Shown here one piece after another: positions 27,989-36,833 of a stretch of 64,000 nucleotides of DNA. The DNA lies in contig CP060756.1 of the NCBI GenBank assembly GCA_023205875.1, forward strand, positions 1 to 64,000. Reading direction: 5' to 3'. Position 1 is the stretch's first letter, and every line of letters starts with the position of its first letter. The DNA comes from Chloropicon primus. Its lineage: Eukaryota > Chlorophyta > Chloropicophyceae > Chloropicales > Chloropicaceae. Made by a program: the position numbers and the translations under genes. The notes beneath the pieces were generated by a model that saw nothing but the letters and a program-made list of their open reading frames with translations, did no database searches and was not told the DNA's origin.

Positions 27989-28994
27989 GGCATCTTTATC
28001 TTTGTGCCGTTGTTGTTGTTGTGATGAAATCTTTTCTTTTTCTTCTCTTGGACAATCTCTTCCTTGAGAAACTCGTGTCCTTGGTTTGGCCTGCAGCATC
28101 CCAAAAGATCACTTGACGACGCGGGTGGTGGTGTTCGTCGAGAACCTTGCGCAAGGTCGGTGACGGCGACGGGGGGAGGTGTTGAACGAACGGAAGGGCA
28201 TCTCAAGGGCTTTTTCGATTGATACCTCGGCTGACGGTTTTGGCAAAAAGGAGTGGTCTCTTTGAGAGGACAGCCTCCTTGCCGCCGCAGCAGCAGCAGA
28301 GGCAGAGGCAGAGTTGTATTGGTATTGTGGCGCACGACCGTGACGGACGGTCTCCCACTCCCACGTCATGGTGTGTTGGCCGCTGTGGGTTTTTGAGAAG
28401 ATCTTGGTTTCCAATTGTGAGATTTGGTTTGGATTTGGATGGTTCGTGTTCCTCTTGTTCTGTTGGTGGTTGTACATCTTCGTTCTTCGTTCTTCGTTCT
28501 TCCTTTCCTGAGGTCTCCTCTCGTCGTCCTAATATCCTAATAGAACACAACACACAACATGCCCTGCCATGCAGGACGGGCCCGAACCCCGCGCCGAACA
28601 CGGCCGGTTTCCTTGTGTGTGTGTTGCATCTCCTAATACAACAACAACGACCCTGTGGATCCTCTTCCTATTGTCTTGTCTTGTCCCCGTCTTGGGTCTT
28701 GGGTCTTGGGTCTTGGGTCTTGGGGTCTTGCCTCCTCAGGACAGGGTGTGCGGAGATATCAATATCCCCCTTGGCCTTGGGTTCTGGAGCACGCCAAACG
28801 AAAGGAGAGAGGACAGCACACACACACCAGACGGACACTGACAACGCACACAACACAAAGACACAGGGAACTGGGACAACGAGCCCGGCCCTGGGACCAA
28901 CAGGGAGGGACACAACACAAAGACACCTTGACTTGACCTGGCCTTGATTGGGTTTCGACGAGATCTTGGTTTGGCTTGCGGGCGGTCACAAGTC
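27989..28994. other. 1-kb intergenic region with simple repeats
   Basis: Between two plus-strand genes. It contains GTTGTT runs (28009-28022), CAG/GGCAGA repeats (about 28286-28312) and five GTCTTGG units (about 28692-28728). A weak minus-strand reading frame is listed separately. No RNA gene is recognised. Confidence 0.5.
28109..28369 (-). CDS. Possible small protein gene, weak
   Basis: An 86-codon frame starting MTWEWETVRHGR, with poly-Ala and a basic C-terminal half (PFRSFNTSPRRRHRPC). The basic composition could be a mitochondrial presequence or a chance frame in GC-rich DNA. There is no homology I can name and no intron logic that extends it. It is listed only because the region is otherwise empty. 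Confidence 0.2.
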   Translation of the reverse strand: MTWEWETVRHGRAPQYQYNSASASAAAAAARRLSSQRDHSFLPKPSAEVSIEKALEMPFRSFNTSPRRRHRPCARFSTNTTTRVVK

Positions 28995-30353
28995 ATGGCG
29001 ACTGCATTATGGGGGCAGCGGGGTGGGAAGAACGAGTTGGGAGAACGGGACTACTGCTCGTCCTCGGAAGAGGCCAAGAGGGAGGCATCCAATAGGAATT
29101 TGGAAGTCTTCGTGATGCTCACGCCTTTCGAGGCTTTCGGGGAGAGGATCCTCAAGTACGTCGGTCCCTCGGTGGGCACGACGTTCCGCGACGTGATGAA
29201 GTGCGTGGGGATCTGCCACTACATGATCGCCTTCCGCGAGGTGGGGAACAACGGCAATTACCGGGCCTTTGACTTCGGGCCGATCGGCGGAGCGGACAGG
29301 GACGTCGTGGTGTCTCACAAGGAGGAGGGCGTCGTCCCTGTGGACAACGGGCAAGGAAACAAGTCAAAGGCGGTGCAAGGCAAGGTCAAGGAGGCCCTGA
29401 TATACGAGCTCCCCAAGGACCACTTGCAGGTCGGGACGACGACCATGACCCTCGACGAGGTGAGGGACCTTTGCAACTCTTTTCCTGAGGTCTACGAGCT
29501 CCACGCCAACGACTGCAGACACTTTGTCAACGCCGTGGCCGAGGTGGCGACGGGGGTGAAGAGGGCGTCTCTCGTGGTGGGCCGGGACTCGATGAAGAGG
29601 CAGAGCCTGCTCAAGTTCTGGTCGCCTTGGGAGGTCGGCATGCTCATCACGGACTACCAGAACTTTCCTTGGGTGACGCGCTACAGCAAGACCTTCACGA
29701 CGGTGATGGCGGCCGTCTCCGGCAGCAAGCTCGGTTGGCACCTGATCAAGCCGAACGGCGGGTTCTTCAACTTCAACCTCGGGATTCTGGAGCGGTTGCA
29801 GAATGCGGCGGTGCCGCAGCTCGTGAGGAGCGGGGGCAAGCTCGTGGTGGACAAACCAATCAGGGGATCCGCGATCACCGCGACGTATGCGACGGCCTTG
29901 GCCACCTTCAACGAGAGCTCGCTGTTCCGGGAGGGCGTGAGGCTCACGAAAGACCTTGGGGACGGCATCAAGGCGTTCGCCGGGATGCTGGAGGGCGCGA
30001 TCGTGGCCCCCATCGTCGAAGTTGGACCCATCTCGAGCTCGGCCCTCAACGCCCTCGGGGGCATTGGAGTCACCCTGAGGAGGAGGACGGCCAACACGAT
30101 CAGGCCTTTGGCGCAGGTGAGGTGCCCCTCCCTCGCTCAGGTCCTCCAGTTCGCGCCGAGGAGGAGGACGGCGTCGATCGCTGCGGGCACCGTGGACCAC
30201 CAGCCCTTCAGCCTCCAGGTTCCGGAGGGGGTGACCAAGATGTTCTCCAAGGTCCTGCCGACGCTGAAGATGAACAAGGCACTGCAAGGGCGGGCCATGA
30301 GGCTGGCCAGGCCGGCCTACGAGCTGACCGTGGGCGCCAACGCAAACATGTAG
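28995..30353 (+). CDS. LRAT/papain-like fold protein
   Basis: 452 residues, intronless. The N-terminal half has the two hallmarks of permuted papain-like (LRAT/NlpC-P60) domains. One is a histidine block with CHYMIAFRE (H75) followed by RAFDFGPIGGADRDV. The other is a cysteine block, NDCRHFVN (C174), shortly after a predicted strand. LRAT-type enzymes transfer or remove acyl groups, so acyltransferase, protease or amidase activity is plausible. The C-terminal 230 residues are Ala/Gly/Leu-rich with amphipathic or membrane-tending helices and are unassigned. The start is the first ATG with coding-style sequence; an upstream non-ATG extension is rejected. Confidence 0.6.
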   Translation: MATALWGQRGGKNELGERDYCSSSEEAKREASNRNLEVFVMLTPFEAFGERILKYVGPSVGTTFRDVMKCVGICHYMIAFREVGNNGNYRAFDFGPIGGADRDVVVSHKEEGVVPVDNGQGNKSKAVQGKVKEALIYELPKDHLQVGTTTMTLDEVRDLCNSFPEVYELHANDCRHFVNAVAEVATGVKRASLVVGRDSMKRQSLLKFWSPWEVGMLITDYQNFPWVTRYSKTFTTVMAAVSGSKLGWHLIKPNGGFFNFNLGILERLQNAAVPQLVRSGGKLVVDKPIRGSAITATYATALATFNESSLFREGVRLTKDLGDGIKAFAGMLEGAIVAPIVEVGPISSSALNALGGIGVTLRRRTANTIRPLAQVRCPSLAQVLQFAPRRRTASIAAGTVDHQPFSLQVPEGVTKMFSKVLPTLKMNKALQGRAMRLARPAYELTVGANANM

Positions 30354-30509
30354 AGTACGACTAGATTAGATTTTAGCTGTAGAGACGGGGGAGGGATCCT
30401 CGTTGTTGGGGAAGAGACTTCCTTTCGTTATATAATTCATTATTATTTCTTTCACCCTCCTTTTCTTTTTTTTTGGCGAGAGCGTCCTCTGAAAACTGTT
30501 TTGGGGTCC

Positions 30510-31628
30510 TCAAGCGAACGCGACCCCCTCCTCCCGCGCCACCTCTCCGATGATGGAGGCGTCCTTGCACTCCTTGAGGGCCTCCTCGGCGTCCTCTGGA
30601 CTCATGACCATGATGAACCCGACGCCCATGTTGAAGGTTCGGTACATCTCCTCCTCCGCGATCTGGCCCACGTCCTGCATCCAGTTGAAGATGGGGAGGA
30701 CGTTCCACGACCCCTTGTAGATCTTCACCCCAACCCCGTCCGGGAGGCACCTCGGGATGTTGTCGTAGAACCCTCCGCCCGTCACGTGCACGGCTCCCTT
30801 GACCCTCAGCTTGAGGCCCGTGTGGAGCCGCAGGACGTCCCTGACGTACAACTTGGTGGGCTCCAGCAGGACCTCCCCCATGGTCTCGCGGCCGTCCCCG
30901 AACGGGGCCGGGCTCCCGAACGAGAGGTCGCTGACCTGGAGGACCTTCCTGGCCAGGGAGAAGCCGTTGGAGTGGACCCCCGAGGACGGGAGCCCGACGA
31001 GCTTGTCGCCCACCCTGATGCCTTTGCCGTCGATCACGTCGGCCTTGTCCACGATGCCCACGGCGAACCCGCTCAGGTCGTACTCGCCCTCCTCGTAGAA
31101 CCCCGGCATCTCCGCGGTCTCGCCCCCGAGGAGGACGCAGTCCGACCCCTTGCAACCGTCGATGATCCCCTTCACCACCTGCTCGGCCTTGTCCACGTCG
31201 AGCCTGGAGGTCGCAAAGTAGTCCAGGAAGAAGAGGGGCTTGGCCCCCAGGGTCACGATGTCGTTCACGCTCATGGCCACGAGATCCACGCCTATCGTGT
31301 CGTGCTTCCCGACCTCGAACGCCACCTTGAGCTTGGTCCCGACGCCATCCGTCCCGGAGACGAGGTACCTGTCTCCCCCGATGGGGTACAGCCCCCCGAA
31401 GCCCCCGATGTCCACCCCGCTGAAGGCGTCCTTGCTGAGCCTCTGGATCCTCCTCACGAGCTCCGCCCCGGCGTCGATGTCCACCCCCGCCGCTGCGTAC
31501 GTCATCCCCTCCCTCTCCATCGAGGACGCACGAGCAGCAGGAGAGGGTCCTCCTCGTGCTGGTGTTGTTGGTGTTGTCGTCGTTGTTGTTGATCTGGCCC
31601 CCCACGTGTTGCGTCTGGCAGCAGCCAT
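30510..31628 (-). CDS. PURM: Phosphoribosylformylglycinamidine cyclo-ligase (AIR synthase)
   Basis: 372 residues, intronless. Fifth step of purine synthesis: FGAM plus ATP to AIR. Recognised from TYAAAGVDIDAG, VSGTDGVGTKLKVAF, SVNDIVTLGA, GGETAEMPGFY, GLPSSGVHSNGFSL and HVTGGGFYDNIPR. The first 45 residues are Ala/Arg/Thr/Ser-rich and fit a chloroplast transit peptide, as in plants where purine synthesis is plastidial. The ATG at 31628 is preferred; another in-frame ATG at 31706 would lengthen the leader. Confidence 0.95.
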   Translation of the reverse strand: MAAARRNTWGARSTTTTTTPTTPARGGPSPAARASSMEREGMTYAAAGVDIDAGAELVRRIQRLSKDAFSGVDIGGFGGLYPIGGDRYLVSGTDGVGTKLKVAFEVGKHDTIGVDLVAMSVNDIVTLGAKPLFFLDYFATSRLDVDKAEQVVKGIIDGCKGSDCVLLGGETAEMPGFYEEGEYDLSGFAVGIVDKADVIDGKGIRVGDKLVGLPSSGVHSNGFSLARKVLQVSDLSFGSPAPFGDGRETMGEVLLEPTKLYVRDVLRLHTGLKLRVKGAVHVTGGGFYDNIPRCLPDGVGVKIYKGSWNVLPIFNWMQDVGQIAEEEMYRTFNMGVGFIMVMSPEDAEEALKECKDASIIGEVAREEGVAFA

Positions 31629-32206
31629 GTTATATGTCTTGTTCCCTTTTCTTGTTGTTCTTCCTGGCTCTTGTAAGGTTCTCCTGAGGTAAGTATGTTG
31701 TTTCATTGTTCCTTGTGATGGAGGTGATCCTCCTGAGGTCCTACGTTGTCAGGTATTGGTAGGGTCGACTGCCCTGTGTGTCGTCCGTGGCGCCAACCCC
31801 CCCCACGTTGCTGCTGAGGTGGTATCGTTTTGTAGGTGTACGTCTTGTACACTCTTCCTACCTGTGTCCTCCTTCGGCGCGAATTCAAACCCCCGAGGGA
31901 TATTTTGTGTTTTGTGTCGTGATGTGGTGTTTTGCACTCGGGTTCCGTTGGCACTTTGGCTCCCCCCCGCGTGGCGTGTTCTCCGTACAGATTCCATCTC
32001 TCTGCGCCTCCATGGAGGGCGGACAGGATACACCAGCGGAACCGCCAGAGAAGAAAAACGAGACCGAGACAAACGAGAACAGGGAGAGGGGCACGACGAC
32101 GAAGACGAAGACGAAGACGTACCGCTCGGGATAACAACAACCATACGAGAAGGAGAAACGCTCTGCAAGTTGCCTTGACTTGAGTTGGGTTTGGAGACCA
32201 AGCGAC

Positions 32207-32243
<37 letters not shown>

Positions 32244-32347
32244 CAAGAACTCGCTCGCTGGCTCGACTTGTTGTCGGGAAGGGGGGGTATTTTATTTTTT
32301 TCACCTAAAACACCCTTGGAGGTGAGGTGGTGTGGTGGACTTGCTGC
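31629..32347. promoter_or_regulatory. Divergent intergenic region
   Basis: Spacer between PURM and a plus-strand membrane protein gene. It contains (GAAGAC)n near 32098-32118 and (ACG)n at about 32204-32240. Frames on both strands are low-complexity and I do not call a gene. Confidence 0.5.
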
Positions 32348-32947
32348 ATGATCCCTGTGTGCGCGACGACTTTGAGCTCGTTTGTTTGGGAACAGGAAGA
32401 GACCGGAAATTGGAAGAGAGGAGACCAAGCCAACAAGAGGAGTCCTACGGCGAGAAGTTCCAAGGGGAGCGCCCCCCAAGGGCCACAAGCCCCGGCCTCG
32501 GCCCTAAGGAAGCGCCAGCGCCAGAACCCCCTCGTGGGAAAGGCCGGCTTCGGCGTCGTCCTCGTGAACGGACAGGTGCGCGTCAGCACCGTAATCTTCA
32601 CCCTCTGCCTGCTTGAGGCCATCCTTTGGACCAGCTGCCTGCTCAGCTCCTCCTCGGCGCTTAAGACAGACACCCTCGAGGCGGAGCACTACCTCGTCAG
32701 GGAGACCGAGAACTTGAAATCGAGCTTGTCCTCCGAGGTCCACAAACTCGTGCCGGCGTTCCAGAAAAGCTTGGAGACCAAACAACACATATTTACGGAG
32801 AGGCTCTGGGCGCAGAGACTAAGGAGCACCTGGAGTGACATCCACTTGAATTGGAACACACCGCTTCGCGAGAACTTTCAGCTGGAAGCTTCCATACTAG
32901 ACAAGGGAATTCCAGGGCCATTCGCGGGAGTCCAAGCCATCCACTGA
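32348..32947 (+). CDS. Hypothetical single-pass membrane protein
   Basis: 199 residues, not recognised. A basic, Ser/Pro-rich N-terminal half precedes one hydrophobic helix (STVIFTLCLLEAILWTSCLL, about residues 79-100). The C-terminal half is soluble and charged, with ETENLKSSLSSEVHKLV and QHIFTERLWAQRLRSTW, possibly a coiled coil. The orientation rule (basic side inside) suggests the N-terminus faces the cytosol or stroma. It lies 95 bp upstream of the SLC25 gene on the same strand. The ATG at 32348 is the first in frame. Confidence 0.5.
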   Translation: MIPVCATTLSSFVWEQEETGNWKRGDQANKRSPTARSSKGSAPQGPQAPASALRKRQRQNPLVGKAGFGVVLVNGQVRVSTVIFTLCLLEAILWTSCLLSSSSALKTDTLEAEHYLVRETENLKSSLSSEVHKLVPAFQKSLETKQHIFTERLWAQRLRSTWSDIHLNWNTPLRENFQLEASILDKGIPGPFAGVQAIH

Positions 32948-33042
32948 GACGGCGACAGAGAGAGCACTGCACAGACACAAACACACAACGCACGCACACA
33001 CGCTGCAAAGAAGAAGAAGAAGACGAGAAGAAGAAGACAAGA

Positions 33043-34365
33043 ATGACGGAAGCAACGTTGAGAATCAGGTGCGTGAAGGCGTCGAACGGCTTCACGTGCG
33101 AGGCCGCCCGTGAACCCAGGGCCGGCCTCACCCTCAGCCTGAGGGGAGGTTTCGAGATCTCCGCCAAGAAGGGCGGGGGCTCCGGGATCCTGCAGAGGCT
33201 CGCCCTCGGCCGCAAGAGGATCGCCGCCGCCCGCGCGACCAGGAAGAGCGTCGTGGCGAGGAAGGCCGTCGCGGAGCCCGCCGAGCGCGTCGCCGTTGCC
33301 AAGGAGGTGGAGGCCGAAGGCAAGAGCAAGGCCAAGCCCTTGGCCGACACGGTCGCGGGAGCGCTGGCCCGTGCGGCCAGCCAGAGCACCATCCACCCCC
33401 TGGACACCGTGAAGGTCCAGATGCAGGCGGGAACCTTCGGCAAGGCCCTTGGCTCGGGCGGCGTCTCGAAGATCGGGACGCTGGTTCCCCCCTCCGGGGC
33501 TGCCAAGATCATCCCAGGCATCGCGAGTCTGTACAGGGGCGTCTTCGGCGCTGCAAGCGGCGCAGGCATCGCCATCGGAGCTTACTTTGCCATCTACTCC
33601 ACCACGACCAGGCTGCTGGACGTCCACGTGAAGCCCAGATTCAAGAACGTGCCCCCGGGGGCCATCGCTTTCACGGCCGGCGCGATCGCGGCGGCGGGCG
33701 GCTCCTTTGTCAAGGTGCCCCTGGCCGTCTGCATCAGATCGGTGCAGGCCGGAGTCTACCCAAACGTCGTGAACGCGTCGAGACAGATTGTCAAGGCAGC
33801 TGGACCGAGGGGGCTCTTCACCGGTTTCCTGCCCACTTTCCTTGAGGACGTGCCTGACATGGCGGTCAAGTTCGCGTGCTACGAGACGCTGAGGCAGCTG
33901 CACAGCAAGATGAAGAAGGGCAAGCCCAGCACCGCCCAGGAGGACCTTGTCCTGGGAGGAATCTCAGGAAGTGTTGCCGCTGCGGCCACGACGCCCCTGG
34001 ACGTCATCAAGACCACGATGATGTGCTCCGCCGCCTCCAGGCCCAGCGTCATGGGAGCCTGCAGGTCCGTGTGGGCCAAGGGCCTCGGGCCAAAGGCGTT
34101 CTTCACTGGAGTCGGAGCGAGGTCTCTGTCCAATGGTATCAACACCGCCGTCTTCTTCGCCTTCTTCGAGGCCATCAAGAGCGCCATGGCGAAGAGCGAG
34201 GAGAGCAAAGCCAGGATGGCGCTCGCGGACCAGGCCGGTGCCAGCCAGGGGCCCGCGGACGTCTGGGACGACCTCCCAGGGAACGCCCAGGTAGCTCCCT
34301 GCATGGGAGCTTCCATAAGCCAGACTGCAGTGAACCAGCACCTGAGCAACAGTAAGAACCAGTAA
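33043..34365 (+). CDS. SLC25-family carrier with a long basic presequence
   Basis: 440 residues, intronless. Residues 1-100 are basic and Ala/Arg/Lys-rich, compatible with plastid or mitochondrial targeting. Three carrier repeats follow, with HPLDTVKVQMQ (repeat 1), VPLAVCIRSVQ (repeat 2, where Ala replaces the usual acidic residue) and TPLDVIKTTMM (repeat 3). The second-repeat context QAGVYPNVVNA resembles plant S-adenosylmethionine carrier-like proteins, which is a tentative substrate guess. The last 60 residues form a hydrophilic tail unusual for the family. Confidence 0.8.
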   Translation: MTEATLRIRCVKASNGFTCEAAREPRAGLTLSLRGGFEISAKKGGGSGILQRLALGRKRIAAARATRKSVVARKAVAEPAERVAVAKEVEAEGKSKAKPLADTVAGALARAASQSTIHPLDTVKVQMQAGTFGKALGSGGVSKIGTLVPPSGAAKIIPGIASLYRGVFGAASGAGIAIGAYFAIYSTTTRLLDVHVKPRFKNVPPGAIAFTAGAIAAAGGSFVKVPLAVCIRSVQAGVYPNVVNASRQIVKAAGPRGLFTGFLPTFLEDVPDMAVKFACYETLRQLHSKMKKGKPSTAQEDLVLGGISGSVAAAATTPLDVIKTTMMCSAASRPSVMGACRSVWAKGLGPKAFFTGVGARSLSNGINTAVFFAFFEAIKSAMAKSEESKARMALADQAGASQGPADVWDDLPGNAQVAPCMGASISQTAVNQHLSNSKNQ

Positions 34366-34677
34366 ACCTTTTATCCAAGATTTTTGAGTCCATTATGTGG
34401 AGTCCCTTTCGTCCATTCCCAAGCCAACGTGCGACTGGGTTACTTGTACTTGTACCGATGTCGACCTCGGGCGCCGCGGGAAAGAAGCTCCTCTCCTCCC
34501 CCCCCTTCATAAAGGAAAAAAAATTGAAGAGAATCCCATTCGCTCTGGTCGTCCAGAGGACGGCGGAACCCTAACGAGCAGGAGCAGAAAAGTAACGGCT
34601 GTGTTGGCCCGTTGTTTCCCGCGGCGTCGTCGTGTGCAGAGGGCAAGAGAGGAGGGAAGGACCGCCGCGGCGGCGAG
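34366..34677. other. Short tandem intergenic spacer
   Basis: 312 bp between the carrier gene and the AP-1 sigma gene, on the same strand. Nothing beyond 3' and 5' UTR-like sequence is seen. Confidence 0.5.
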
Positions 34678-35282
34678 ATGATCCACTTCGTTCTTCTGCA
34701 GAACCGGCAGGGGAAGTCACGACTGAACAAGTGGTATTCGAAGCAGACGCCCGGGGAGGAGGACCAGCCCGAGTATGGGCCGTACGACAAGAGGGAGAAG
34801 GCGCGGATTATCCGCGAGGTTTCGGGCATCGTGGCCAAGAGGAAGGGAAGGGTCTCGAACTTCGTCGAGTACGGGGACATGATGATCGTCTACAGGCGGT
34901 ACGCGGGCCTGTACTTCATTTTTGGGATAGACAAGGGTGACAACCCGCTCATCATCCTCGACTTGATCCACATGTTCGTGGAGGTCTTGGACTCTTACTT
35001 TGGCTCCGTGTGCGAGCTCGACCTCGTGTACAACTTCCACAGGGCCTACTACATCCTGGACGAGCTGATTCTCGCGGGCCACCACCAGGCAAGTCTCGGC
35101 GCTCTCTGTCCGCGCGCAAGCGCCCGTCTGACGTGTTTTGTTTTGCCTCCACCTTTGCTTCCCCCCCACCCTCACCCCAGGAGCCACAAAAGTCTGTGGT
35201 TTTGGGCTCGATCGCCAAGCAGGACGACATGCAGGACGAGGAGTCCGGGGACGTGTTCGACGCGTTCTTCGGCACCGGCTGA
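34678..35282 (+). CDS. Clathrin adaptor complex AP-1 sigma subunit
   Basis: 170 residues from exons 34678-35088 and 35181-35282, phase 0. Small chain of the trans-Golgi/endosome adaptor AP-1. It starts MIHFVLLQNRQGKSRLNKWYS, and IIREVSGIVAKRKGR, YRRYAGLYF and the stretch FGSVCELDLVYNFHRAYYI fit AP-1 sigma better than AP-2 (IRELSG and KWYS are AP-1-like). An acidic insert (EEDQPEYGPYDK) follows the first strand. The 92-bp intron has a GC donor (CAG/GCAAGT) and an AG acceptor. The ATG at 34678 is preferred because the family begins exactly here. Confidence 0.88.
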
Positions 35283-35421
35283 TCCACAACAGTTGGGCAG
35301 GAGGGCAGTGCACACTGACTAAATTACAAAGTTTTGTATAACAAAAAAAAATACATCGTCGTCGTCCGTCGTCTTCCCTTCCGCGTCTCTCGCAACCGCT
35401 GTCGCGCTCACAGGCTGCGAG

Positions 35422-36373
35422 TCACAGCCAGCTCATCACTTGCTCGTAGACGAGAAAGATGACCGCGTTGACGGGAAAAGCTCTCAACAAGCACGGCCCG
35501 ATTCCCTTGAAAAAGGACCGGACGCCACCGCTGCGGTACATCTCAGCGACGTGCCAGGCCATTCCCCTCGGGCTTCCCTCCTGGAACCTCACTTGCGCCC
35601 CCTGAGCCTGCATCTTCGACATGACAACGTCCAAGGGGTACGCCGACGCCCAGGTCGCCATCCCCGAGATGCCCCCACCGATCAGTTGAGCCGCCGCGGC
35701 GTTGTCGACCCCGATGGCCCCGACCGCCTCTTGGGCTTTGCCGTACGTGAGGAAGCGCACCCCGTAGCAAATGGGGTTCGCGACGACGCTGGGCAGGAGC
35801 CCCGCGTACAGGCCCCTCACTCCGAACTTTTTGAGGTTGAACTGAGCGCAATGCAGAGGTCCTCGGAAGGCGGCAACCCTCTCCTTTGGCGGAAGCTGAA
35901 GCTGCACCTTCACTACGTAAACAGGAGTCAGGATCCCCTTGTTTGGATGGCAGGATCAAAGGGAGAGTGACGTCAGTTGGGTTCAAGCGACGGAGGCCGA
36001 GTCCTGTTTCTCTCACCATGCCAATCAACCCGGCCAAGGCCCCGCTCGCCACGACGAGGGCGTCGCCTTCCAAAGGCACAAAACGCTTTGCCTTCTCGTT
36101 CAGTCCGAATATCAGGCACTGCTCCACGCTCTTGGACAGAAGGGGCCACGAGAGACCGCGGTAGAACGAGCGAAAGCCCTCCCTCCTCGTCATGTCTACC
36201 GCGCACTGCACCGAGGACGCGTGCCCACTCGTGGTGGTCTGCAGCCTCGTCTTGATCGTGTCGAGGGGATGGCCGAAGAAAACGCCGCACGCTCCTGCGA
36301 TGGAGCCCGAAACAAACTCGCTCCCGAAGAAAGGCTCGCCCCTGCCACTTCCCTCGGTCGCCTCGCTCGCCAT
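35422..36373 (-). CDS. SLC25 mitochondrial carrier
   Basis: 290 residues from exons 36373-36017 and 35937-35422, phase 0, with a 79-bp intron. Three repeats show GHPLDTIKTRLQ, TPVYVVKVQLQ and AYPLDVVMSKMQ. GVRSFFKGIGPCLLRAFPVNAV in repeat 3 is typical of the carnitine/acylcarnitine and basic amino-acid carrier branch. Transport across the inner mitochondrial membrane is known for the family; the substrate here is an inference. No long presequence, unlike the other carrier in this window. TGTAA lies at 35328-35324, downstream of the stop. Confidence 0.85.
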
Positions 36374-36833
36374 CACCCCAGAGTACCCCTCCCACTACGA
36401 GGCAGGGCTCGGCAATCTATTCCTAATCAGCTTGGGTTTTCGACCGGACCGGACCGTACCTCAAGGCGGGGTTCCGAGTGGCCCCCAGTACTTGACGCGA
36501 GCAAGCGTCAGCCTGTGCCCCCCGCCGACGACTCCCCCGTCACCTTGAAAAGCATAACGAGTAAGGCCTTCCTTCCTCTCTTCCCTTCCTTATCCTATCC
36601 ACAATCTCTCTTTGAAGCTTGAGATCTCCTCTCGTCTCTTCTCTTCTCTCTTTTTCCTAGGCCGGAGGGGGGGGGAATGAAACGTTTCGTCATGAAAGCA
36701 TGGTGTTGTTGGAGCGGTGAAAGGGTTTGGTCATTAAACAAAATCGAATGCGTTGCACCATTTTATCAAGCAAAGAAAAAAGTTCTACTCTACCCAACTC
36801 TTGTGACACCGGACCTTTGCTCCGACTCCGAGC
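36374..36833. other. Tandem intergenic spacer
   Basis: 460 bp between the SLC25 start and the AMT stop on the minus strand. It has a CT-rich stretch (about 36605-36660, TCTCTTCTCTT) and no recognisable gene. Confidence 0.5.

Noticed and set aside
31749-32304. Ser-rich and Val-rich frames between PURM and the membrane protein gene
   Set aside because: Translations are products of ACG/GAC microsatellites; the interval is a divergent promoter.
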